Positions 17,255-25,296 of a stretch of 51,685 nt of DNA are shown here, in pieces. Position 1 is the stretch's first letter, and the number at the start of each line of letters is the position of its first letter. Below the pieces are notes generated by a model. The model was not told the origin of the DNA. It saw only the letters and a program-made list of their open reading frames with translations, and made no database searches. The position numbers were made by a program, and so were the translations under genes. Source of the DNA: Anaerolineae bacterium (GTDB lineage: Bacteria; Chloroflexota; Anaerolineae; Epilineales; JAHCIE01); NCBI GenBank assembly GCA_026129165.1, contig JAHCIP010000006.1, positions 1 through 51,685 of the forward strand. The letters run 5' to 3'.

Positions 17255-19192
17255 ATGACACTCACTCAAGAAGTTCCAGGCCTCGATCTCCCGTTGGAAT
17301 GGCACATCCCCTTTGGTGAGGACGAGCTTGAAGGCTCAGTGGCCGCGCGCTTTGAGAAAGTTGTCGCCCTGTGTGCCGATCACGTCGCTGTCGAGATAGG
17401 GCCCCATCGTTTAACCTACGCCGAACTGAACCAACAGGCCAACCAGGTCGCCGCCTCGCTGCTGGACCTGGCTGGCCCAGCAGCAGAGCCGGTGGCGCTG
17501 CTCATGGCCCACGACACCCCGCTCCTCGCGGCGATCCTCGGCATCCTCAAGGCGGGCAAGTTCTTCAGCGTCCTCGACCCTGACCACCCGCCCGCCTACC
17601 TCAGCGCCTTGCTGGACGACCTCGATGCCCGCTGGCTCATCACGGACGAGGCCCACGCCGACCTCGCGCGCGACATTGCGCCAGACAAGTGTCAGTTGGC
17701 CCGGTCGGATATATTAGGCGTAGGCGATGGCGAGGCGAACCTGGGCCTCTTCGTCTCCGCCAACGCGCCAGCCGCCATCCTGTATACCTCTGGCTCGACG
17801 GGGCGGCCCAAGGGTGTGCTTCGGTCGCACGGGCTGATGCTCCATCGGGCCTGGGTCGCCCACGACCAGTTTGGGCTGACCCCCAACGACCGTATCGCTT
17901 CTCTCGCCACGCCAGTGTTCTCTGGGCCTGTCGCCGACCTGATGAACACGCTCCTGAACGGGGCGACACTGCTTCCTTTCGACACCCGCTATCACGACCT
18001 GGACAGCTTGAGCCAGTGGTTGGCCGCGACGGGCATCACGGTCCTCCGCCCGCCCCTCGGTCTGATGCGGCAGTGGCTCGCTTCCCTAGAGCCTGGGCAG
18101 ATGTTCCCAGCGCTGCGGCTGATTGATCTGGGCGGCGACCTGCTCTACCGTCAGGACGTGCTGCGTTTCCGACGCCACGTCCTGCCTCACTGCCAGTTCA
18201 TGCACCGCTTAGGGTTAAGCGAGGCCGGCGTCGTCGCTCAGATGGAGATTGACCCTGACCACGATCTAGACAGCGACATCGTCCCGGTAGGCCATCCAGT
18301 CTCCGGTCGCGAAATATTGATTCTAGACGAGCAGCGCCAACCCGTTGCGCCAGGCGAGGTCGGTGAGATCGTGGTGCGGGGCAAGATTCTCGCCCCCGGC
18401 TACTGGCGGCGGCCTGAGTTGACCAATGAGCATTTTACCCCGGACCCGATCCTGCCCGGCCTCGGTCTCTACTTCACCGGCGACCTGGGCCGCCTGCTAC
18501 CCGATGGACGGCTGGTCTTCGTGGGCCGAAGCGACGCGCAGGTCAAAATCCGCGGCTACTCTGTCGGCTTGGGAACCATTGAAAGCGCCCTCCTCGACCT
18601 GTCCGTCGTCAGCGAGGCCGCCGTCTTCGCCCAGCCTGGCCCCGCCGACGAGAAGCGTATCGTCGCCTATGTCGTCCTCACAGACAAGGCTTATCCCCTC
18701 GACCACCTCCGCCGGTCCCTGGCCGAGGTCTTGCCGCCCCACATGCTGCCTAGCGCCTTCGTGACCCTCGACGCTATCCCCCTCACCGCTAACGGCAAGG
18801 TGGACCGCCGCGCCCTGCCCCAGCCCGACCGCCACCGCCCCGCCCTGGCGACGCCTTGGGTCGCCCCACAGACTGCGGCCGAAACCCAACTGACGCGCGT
18901 CTGGCAGGACGTGCTGGGCATGGAGGAGATTGGGGTCCATGATTCATTCATGGACCTGGGGGGCGACTCCCTGCTGGCGTCCCAGGTCGTCAGCCGCGTC
19001 AACCGTCTGTTTCAGACCCGCATTCCGGTGCGCGTGCTGTTGCAGGCCGCCACCATTGCCGACATGGCGGCGCTGCTAGACGCCTCAGGAGACGAGCGTC
19101 GGGCGGAGGGACTACCAGACCTCGTCGCGGAAATGGAACAGCTTTCTGAGGCGGAGGCCGAGCGTCTGCTTCGAGAGGGGGAGACACGTTGA
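17255..19192 (+). CDS. stand-alone NRPS adenylation-PCP protein (2 of 3)
   Basis: 645 residues. Same architecture as the gene upstream: A3 YTSGSTGRPKG near residue 178, YFTGDLGRL, GYSVGLGTIE, LTANGKVDR, PCP DLGGDSLLASQ near 570, then a C-terminal helix with LSEAEAERLL. The A4 position has FS (no Asp) and A5 reads HRLGLSEAG. It is the closer paralogue of the next gene. The two are collinear with a constant 1,970-bp offset and share near-identical blocks (17354-17612 matches 19324-19582 with one visible difference), while the central substrate-binding part is diverged. Role: activates and loads one unit for the downstream condensing protein. Confidence 0.9.
   Translation: MTLTQEVPGLDLPLEWHIPFGEDELEGSVAARFEKVVALCADHVAVEIGPHRLTYAELNQQANQVAASLLDLAGPAAEPVALLMAHDTPLLAAILGILKAGKFFSVLDPDHPPAYLSALLDDLDARWLITDEAHADLARDIAPDKCQLARSDILGVGDGEANLGLFVSANAPAAILYTSGSTGRPKGVLRSHGLMLHRAWVAHDQFGLTPNDRIASLATPVFSGPVADLMNTLLNGATLLPFDTRYHDLDSLSQWLAATGITVLRPPLGLMRQWLASLEPGQMFPALRLIDLGGDLLYRQDVLRFRRHVLPHCQFMHRLGLSEAGVVAQMEIDPDHDLDSDIVPVGHPVSGREILILDEQRQPVAPGEVGEIVVRGKILAPGYWRRPELTNEHFTPDPILPGLGLYFTGDLGRLLPDGRLVFVGRSDAQVKIRGYSVGLGTIESALLDLSVVSEAAVFAQPGPADEKRIVAYVVLTDKAYPLDHLRRSLAEVLPPHMLPSAFVTLDAIPLTANGKVDRRALPQPDRHRPALATPWVAPQTAAETQLTRVWQDVLGMEEIGVHDSFMDLGGDSLLASQVVSRVNRLFQTRIPVRVLLQAATIADMAALLDASGDERRAEGLPDLVAEMEQLSEAEAERLLREGETR
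17354..17612 (+). repeat. near-identical block, copy A (paralogous A domains)
   Basis: A stretch of 259 bases that matches 19324-19582 with a single visible difference (G/A at 17552). Flanking sequence diverges at once, which points to gene conversion or a very recent partial exchange between the two A-PCP genes. Confidence 0.9.
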
Positions 19193-19215
19193 GCGGTCTA
19201 TCAGAGGTGGACGTT

Positions 19216-21156
19216 ATGGTATCCACTGAACGGCGAACGGACGCACTATCGCTGACTCCACAGCCTCGCTCCCCGCTGCCCTTCGACGCCACGGAGGTCG
19301 AAGGCAGCGTCGTGGCGCGCTTCGAGAAAGTTGTCGCCCTGTGTGCCGATCACGTCGCTGTCGAGATAGGGCCCCATCGTTTAACCTACGCCGAACTGAA
19401 CCAACAGGCCAACCAGGTCGCCGCCTCGCTGCTGGACCTGGCTGGCCCAGCAGCAGAGCCGGTGGCGCTGCTCATGGCCCACGACACCCCGCTCCTCGCG
19501 GCGATCCTCGGCATCCTCAAGACGGGCAAGTTCTTCAGCGTCCTCGACCCTGACCACCCGCCCGCCTACCTCAGCGCCTTGCTAGACGACCTGGACGCCC
19601 GCTGGCTCATCGTCGACACAGCCCACGCAGAGGTAGCCGAGGAAATCGCAGGGAAAAAGCGTCGAGTTGTCATAATAAGAACCTTGACTTTAGAGGAAGG
19701 CGGGATAAACCCGACACTCCTGCTTCCCAGCGATGCGCCGGCCGCTATCCTCTACACCTCTGGCTCGACGGGGCGGCCCAAGGGTGTGCTTCGGTCGCAC
19801 AGGCTGACACTCCACCGCGCCTGGCTGGACCACAACGAATTAACCACCGGCTCTGACGACCGAATTGCCTCATTAGTCCTGCCCGTGTTCACCGGCGCTG
19901 TGAGTAATATGCTAAACACCCTTCTCAGCGGCGCCACCCTGCTCCCCTTCGACGCCCGCTACCACGCCGCAGATGAAGTGGGGGCCTGGATCGCTCGTCA
20001 AGGCATCACCCTGCTCCGGCCGCCATTGGGACTCATGCGTCAATTCCTGGCGGCCCTGGAACCAAAGGCGATCTTCCCCAGGCTACGGCTGGTTGATCTG
20101 GGCGGGGATGTGCTCTATCGCCAGGACGTGGTGCGCTTCCGCCAGCACGTCTTGCCCACCTGCCAGTTTATGCACCGCTACGCGACGAGTGAGACAGGGG
20201 TAGTGACCCGGATGAGCATTGATCCGACGCGCGACCTAGAGAACGACTTTATCTCCGTCGGTTATCCAGTACCGGATCGGGAGGTGTTGATTCTGGACGA
20301 GGCCCGGCGGCCTGTCCCACCCGGTGAGGTCGGCGAAATCGTCGTGCGTGGCAAGAGCCTGGCCCCCGGCTACTGGCGGCGGCCTGAGTTGACCGATGAG
20401 CGCTTCACGCCTGACCCCGCCCTACCCAGCCTGAGCCACTACTACACGGGCGACCTGGGACGCCTGCTACCCGATGGGCGGCTGGTCTTTATGGGTCGTC
20501 GCGACAGTCAGGCGAAGATCCGCGGTTACTCCGTCGGCCTGGGAACCATTGAAAGCGCCCTCCTCGACCTGCCCGTCGTCAGCGAGGCCGCCGTCTTCGC
20601 CCAGCCCGGCCCCGCCGACGAAAAGCGTATCGTCGCCTATGTCGTCCTCAAGGACAAGTCCTACCCCATTGACCACCTGCGTCGCGGCCTGGCCGAAGTC
20701 CTGCCAGCGCATATGCTCCCCTCGGCTTTCGTGACCCTCGACGCCCTGCCCCTGACCGCCAACGGTAAGGTCAATCGGCTGGGCTTGCCCTTGCCAGGCC
20801 GCGAGCGTCCCGCCCTGGCGACGGCTTTTGTCGCGCCGCAGACGACAACCGAGCGCCAACTGGCGAGCCTCTGGCAGGATGTGCTGGGCGCAGAGGGGAT
20901 TGGCATTCACGACCCGTTCACAGACCTGGGGGGCGACTCCCTGCTGGCATCCCAGGTCGTCAGCCGCATCAATCGCGCCTTTCAGGTGTCCATCCCTGTG
21001 CGTCTCCTGTTACAGGCCGCCACGATTGCCGATATGGCGGTGCTGCTAGACGCCTCAGGGGACGAGCGTCGGGCGGAGGGACTACCAGATCTCATCGCGG
21101 AAATGGAACAGCTCTCCGAGGCGGAGGCCGAGCGCCTCCTTCGTCAGGGAGACTAG
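19216..21156 (+). CDS. stand-alone NRPS adenylation-PCP protein (3 of 3)
   Basis: 646 residues from the ATG at 19216, which has AGAGGTGG 5 nt upstream. A TTG at 19189 overlapping the previous stop, and also well supplied with a purine-rich site, is an equal alternative. Motifs: YTSGSTGRPKG, YYTGDLGRL, GYSVGLGTIE, LTANGKVNR, PCP DLGGDSLLASQ, C-terminal LSEAEAERLL helix. A4 has FT in place of FD and A5 reads HRYATSETG. It arose by tandem duplication with the gene before it. The diverged centre suggests a changed substrate; the terminal parts look homogenised. Confidence 0.9.
   Translation: MVSTERRTDALSLTPQPRSPLPFDATEVEGSVVARFEKVVALCADHVAVEIGPHRLTYAELNQQANQVAASLLDLAGPAAEPVALLMAHDTPLLAAILGILKTGKFFSVLDPDHPPAYLSALLDDLDARWLIVDTAHAEVAEEIAGKKRRVVIIRTLTLEEGGINPTLLLPSDAPAAILYTSGSTGRPKGVLRSHRLTLHRAWLDHNELTTGSDDRIASLVLPVFTGAVSNMLNTLLSGATLLPFDARYHAADEVGAWIARQGITLLRPPLGLMRQFLAALEPKAIFPRLRLVDLGGDVLYRQDVVRFRQHVLPTCQFMHRYATSETGVVTRMSIDPTRDLENDFISVGYPVPDREVLILDEARRPVPPGEVGEIVVRGKSLAPGYWRRPELTDERFTPDPALPSLSHYYTGDLGRLLPDGRLVFMGRRDSQAKIRGYSVGLGTIESALLDLPVVSEAAVFAQPGPADEKRIVAYVVLKDKSYPIDHLRRGLAEVLPAHMLPSAFVTLDALPLTANGKVNRLGLPLPGRERPALATAFVAPQTTTERQLASLWQDVLGAEGIGIHDPFTDLGGDSLLASQVVSRINRAFQVSIPVRLLLQAATIADMAVLLDASGDERRAEGLPDLIAEMEQLSEAEAERLLRQGD
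19324..19582 (+). repeat. near-identical block, copy B (paralogous A domains)
   Basis: Partner of 17354-17612, 1,970 bp downstream and in the same orientation and frame. Shorter near-identical blocks at the same offset occur around 18571/20541 and 19081/21051. Confidence 0.9.
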
Positions 21157-21207
21157 GGGCGCATTCCTCTACAAGCGAGAAGGCATAGGAAGCTTCGATA
21201 AGGTCAT

Positions 21208-24200
21208 ATGGACGATATCATTCAACGCATCGCCAATCTTTCGCCCGCCAAACGCCAGTTACTCGAACTACGGCTGCGGCAACACGGGCTAAGCTTACCG
21301 ACTTCGACGGTCATCCCACGCCGGACCACGCCCGGCCCCTGGCCGCTCTCGTTCGCCCAGCAGCGCATGTGGTTCCTCAACCAGCTAGAGCCGGACAAGC
21401 CGATCTACAACGAGCCAAAGCTGCTCAGCCTGCGTGGCGCGCTCAATATCCCCGCGCTCCGCCAGGCGCTCGCCACCATTGTCGAGCGTCATGAAGTCTT
21501 ACGGACAGTTTATGTCTACCAGAACGACGAGCCACGGCAGAAAGTGCTGACCGACTGGACATTTGACCTGCCGGTGATCGATCTTCAGTCCGAGACGGAG
21601 TCCCAGGCCGCCCTGGCAGCCCGGCTGACAGAGGCCATCCAGCGCCCCTTCGACCTGCGCCAGGACCTGATGCTACGCGGCGTCCTGTATGTCCTGGCCC
21701 CGCAGGAACACGTCCTGCTCCTGGTGACGCACCATATCGCGTTGGACGGCTGGTCCGTCGGCCGGCTGTGGCGCGAGTTGTCCGCCCTATACGCGGCCTA
21801 TCAGCAGGACCAGCCGAACCCCTTGCCGCCGCTCCCGCTGCAATACGCCGACTATGCGCTCTGGCAGCGTGACTACCTCAGCGGTCCCCGCCTCCACCAG
21901 GACCTCGCCTACTGGCAAGCGCAACTTAAGGCCGTCCCGCCGCTCCACTTCCCCCTGACCCAGTCCCGTCCTACCCCCCCCACCTATACCAGCGCGCGGG
22001 CGGAGTTCAGGGTAGACCCAGGCGTTAGTCAGGCGCTGCGCGGATTGAGCCGACAGGAGGATGCGACCGTCTTCATGACCTTGCTGGCCGCGTTCGGCGT
22101 CCTACTCCACCGCATCGCCGGTCAGGCTGATTTCGCCATTGGAACCCTCATCGCTAACCGCCCGCACCCTGAATTGGAAGACTTGCTAGGGTTTTTCGTC
22201 AACACCCTGGTCATGCGAGTGGACCTGGACGGCCGCCCTACCTTCCGCCAGGTCTTGCGGCGTGTGCGCGAGACCGCCTTCGCCGCGTTCGAGCGCCAGG
22301 ACTTGCCCTTCGAGAAATTGGTAGAGGAACTGCACGTTGACCGCGCCACGACGCGCCACCCCTTGTTCCAGACCCTGTTCAACATGCGCAACACCCCGCG
22401 CCGCGAGTTGAACCTGCCAGGGCTGGCGGTCGAGCGGCTGCCAGCGACCAACGGCGCGGCTAAATTCGACCTCAGCCTCACCATGTCTGACCGCGAGCCG
22501 AGTCTGGGGGGTGAGTTCGACTACGACCTGGATGTACTATCCTCGGCCACGGTGACGCGCATGGTCGGCCACTTCCAGACGTTGCTGGCCGGCATCGCCC
22601 AGAACCCGGACGCTCCCATTCATACCTTGCCACTGCTCACCGATGCCGAGCAGCGGCAGATCCTCGTTGACTGGAACAACACCGTTGTCGCCTATCCCAC
22701 GCCCCCCACCGTCCTCGACCTGTTCCAGGCCCAAGTCCAGCGCACGCCCGACGCCCCGGCGGTGGTGCAGGGGGACACCGCCCTCGCTTATCGTGACCTC
22801 GACGCCCGCGCTAACCGCCTCGCCCGCTATCTCCAGGCCCAGGGCGTTGGCCCAGATGTCCCGGTCGGTTTGTACCTGTCTCGTTCGCCAGAGTTGATGG
22901 TCGGTTTGCTCGCCATCCTCAAGGCGGGCGGCGCCTATCTCCCCCTGGACCCGGCCTCTGCTTCCGGACGAATGGCGCGTGTCCTGGCCGACTCGCAAAC
23001 GTCCCTCATCCTCACCCAGGATGGTCTGACAGGTGACTTACCGCCAGGGCAGGCACGATGCCTGTGTTGGGAAGACATCCAGGCCGACGTGGCGGCGCAG
23101 GACGCGGCGAGGCTGGCTGTCCCACTGACGGGCGACAATCTCGCCTACGTGATGTATACATCTGGCTCCACGGGCCAGCCCAAAGGCGTCGCCATGCGCC
23201 ACGAAGCCTTGACCAATCTGATGCAGTGGCACCTGAGCCATCCCCTGCTGAGCCGTCCAGCCCGTGTCCTCCAGTTCACCTCCGTGGCCTTTGACGTGTC
23301 CTTCCAGGAGATCTTCTCTACCTGGTGTACCGGCGGCGTCCTCCACCTCGTCAGCGAGAGCGACCGCCAGGACTTGCAGCGCCTGAGCGAGCTCGTGCGC
23401 GAGGCGCGGATTGAACGGCTGTTTGTGCCCTTCGTCGTGCTGCACCACCTGGCCCGCCTCATCGCCACCGACGACGCCGGGCCGTATGCCCTGCGGCAGA
23501 TTGTCACGGCCGGCGAGCAGCTTCAGATCACCGAGCCGCTGCGCCAGATGATGCGCCGTCTCGACGGAGCCAGCCTGCACAACCACTACGGCCCGACTGA
23601 GGCCCATGTCGTCAGCGAGCATATCCTGAGTAGCACGCCGGACGATTGGCCGACGCTGCCGCCCATCGGCCGCCCCATCCCCAACGTCAGGCTCCTGATC
23701 CTCGACCGAGGCGGCCAACTCTGCCCTATCGGTGTGGCAGGCGAACTCTATATTGGCGGCGTGGCGCTGGCGGCCGGCTATCTGCATCGCCCTGACCTGA
23801 CGGCCGAGAAGTTTGTGACGGACGCCTTCGTTGTCTCCCCTGCGTCCTCCGCCCCCCGCCCTCCGTCCAGGCTCTACCGCACCGGCGACCGGGCGCGGTG
23901 GACGCCGACGGGCGAGATCGAGTACCTCGGACGGCTGGATGAGCAGGTTAAGATACGCGGTTTCCGCGTCGAGCCAGCCGAGGTCGAGGAAGCCTTACGC
24001 GGCCTGGCCGGTGTACGCGAGTGCGCGGTCGTGGCGAATGAAGGCGGGGATGGCGAGCGGCGCTTGGTGGCCTATGTCGTGCCGACCGAGGGAGCCGAGC
24101 TAACGGCGGAGGACCTGCAGGCCCGCCTGCGACCGCTGCTCCCCGACTATATGATTCCAACCCAGTACGTCAACCTGGACCACCTGCCCGTGACTGCTAA

Positions 24201-25296
24201 CGGCAAGCTCGACCGCCGCGCCCTCCCCGCGCCGACGTACAGCCCCTCGGTTGGCCTGGTCAACGCCCGCGACAGCCTGGAGGCCCAACTCGCCCGTCTC
24301 TGGGAGACGGTCCTGGACCTACCGCGCGTCGGCATCCACGATAGCTTCTTTGCCCTGGGCGGCCACTCGCTGCTCGCCGTGCAGTTGATGGACCGCATCC
24401 ACCGCCTGACGGGCCATCGGCTGCCCATCGCCTCGATCTTCGAGGCAGCAACCATCGCCGCGCAGGCCGACCTCCTCCGTCGCCAGGGGCGCGGCTCCAC
24501 CTGGCGCTCCCTCGTCCCCATCCAGCCGGGCGGGACGCGGCCCCCCTTGTTCCTTATTCCACCCGCGGGCGGGACCACGCTCCGCTTCGCCGGTTTGATC
24601 AAGACGCTAGGCCCCGATCAGCCCATCTACGGTCTGGAGCCACTGGGGATGGATGGGGTGGAACAGCCCCAAGACACCGTCGAGGCGATGGCGGAGCACT
24701 ATCTCCAGGAGATTCAGAGCCTCTGGCCCCATGGCCCGTATTGGCTCGGCGGGGTATGTTTTGGGGCTTTCGTCGCCTATGAGATGGCCCAACGATTGAC
24801 CGACGCCGGTTTCGAGGTTCCCCTGTTGGCGGTGTTCGACTCTGGCCCACCCACTAATGGACCGACCTGGCGTCACGAGCGGCGCACACCCGGCCGGGTC
24901 GCACGCCGCATCATTCACCACCTGCGGCGCGGGACTCTCCGCTCAGCGGTCCAGGGGTTCTTCCTGGTCAAGCGCGTCCCCGATGAGATGCGGCGACGAG
25001 GTAAACCGGAATGGGCCATCCGTGTCCATGACGCCCACGAGCAAGCCCATTATCACTATATCGCGCGGCCCTATGCAGGGCGAGTCGTGCTGTTCTTAAG
25101 CGAGCAGTTTCAGCGCTTCGGTTATCACGAAACCTGGGCCCGTCTGTGCGGCTCCCTGGAGCACTACCTTTTCCCGCGCACGACGCACGTCGAACTGTTA
25201 CGCGGCGAGTTTATGCCAGTGTTGGCGGTCAAGCTGGCGGAAGTACTGACCCGAGAGGCCACCTATCGCCACGGTGACGAGGCTCATCATGCCTAG
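21208..25296 (+). CDS. NRPS module C-A-PCP-TE, predicted proline-activating, Cys thioesterase
   Basis: 1362 residues. A short helical N-terminus (LSPAKRQLLELRLRQ) precedes a condensation domain with SFAQQRMWFL and the catalytic HHIALDG near residue 174. The A domain has YTSGSTGQPKG near 650, A4 FDVSF, A5 NHYGPTEAHV and A10 TANGKLDRRA. My hand-read pocket is D-V-Q-F-V-A-H-V-V-K, close to published proline codes. The PCP has ALGGHSLLAVQ near 1050. The terminal thioesterase has GGVCFGAF, putting Cys1184 where Ser is usual, followed by an Asp (VFDSGPP) and a His (THVELL). This is the only condensation domain in the locus, so it should join a donor from an A-PCP protein to proline and release the product. 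Confidence 0.93.
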   Translation: MDDIIQRIANLSPAKRQLLELRLRQHGLSLPTSTVIPRRTTPGPWPLSFAQQRMWFLNQLEPDKPIYNEPKLLSLRGALNIPALRQALATIVERHEVLRTVYVYQNDEPRQKVLTDWTFDLPVIDLQSETESQAALAARLTEAIQRPFDLRQDLMLRGVLYVLAPQEHVLLLVTHHIALDGWSVGRLWRELSALYAAYQQDQPNPLPPLPLQYADYALWQRDYLSGPRLHQDLAYWQAQLKAVPPLHFPLTQSRPTPPTYTSARAEFRVDPGVSQALRGLSRQEDATVFMTLLAAFGVLLHRIAGQADFAIGTLIANRPHPELEDLLGFFVNTLVMRVDLDGRPTFRQVLRRVRETAFAAFERQDLPFEKLVEELHVDRATTRHPLFQTLFNMRNTPRRELNLPGLAVERLPATNGAAKFDLSLTMSDREPSLGGEFDYDLDVLSSATVTRMVGHFQTLLAGIAQNPDAPIHTLPLLTDAEQRQILVDWNNTVVAYPTPPTVLDLFQAQVQRTPDAPAVVQGDTALAYRDLDARANRLARYLQAQGVGPDVPVGLYLSRSPELMVGLLAILKAGGAYLPLDPASASGRMARVLADSQTSLILTQDGLTGDLPPGQARCLCWEDIQADVAAQDAARLAVPLTGDNLAYVMYTSGSTGQPKGVAMRHEALTNLMQWHLSHPLLSRPARVLQFTSVAFDVSFQEIFSTWCTGGVLHLVSESDRQDLQRLSELVREARIERLFVPFVVLHHLARLIATDDAGPYALRQIVTAGEQLQITEPLRQMMRRLDGASLHNHYGPTEAHVVSEHILSSTPDDWPTLPPIGRPIPNVRLLILDRGGQLCPIGVAGELYIGGVALAAGYLHRPDLTAEKFVTDAFVVSPASSAPRPPSRLYRTGDRARWTPTGEIEYLGRLDEQVKIRGFRVEPAEVEEALRGLAGVRECAVVANEGGDGERRLVAYVVPTEGAELTAEDLQARLRPLLPDYMIPTQYVNLDHLPVTANGKLDRRALPAPTYSPSVGLVNARDSLEAQLARLWETVLDLPRVGIHDSFFALGGHSLLAVQLMDRIHRLTGHRLPIASIFEAATIAAQADLLRRQGRGSTWRSLVPIQPGGTRPPLFLIPPAGGTTLRFAGLIKTLGPDQPIYGLEPLGMDGVEQPQDTVEAMAEHYLQEIQSLWPHGPYWLGGVCFGAFVAYEMAQRLTDAGFEVPLLAVFDSGPPTNGPTWRHERRTPGRVARRIIHHLRRGTLRSAVQGFFLVKRVPDEMRRRGKPEWAIRVHDAHEQAHYHYIARPYAGRVVLFLSEQFQRFGYHETWARLCGSLEHYLFPRTTHVELLRGEFMPVLAVKLAEVLTREATYRHGDEAHHA

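Noticed and set aside
22122..24602. Long antisense ORFs within the NRPS gene
   Set aside because: High-GC coding DNA often leaves open antisense frames; these have no signals or domains.
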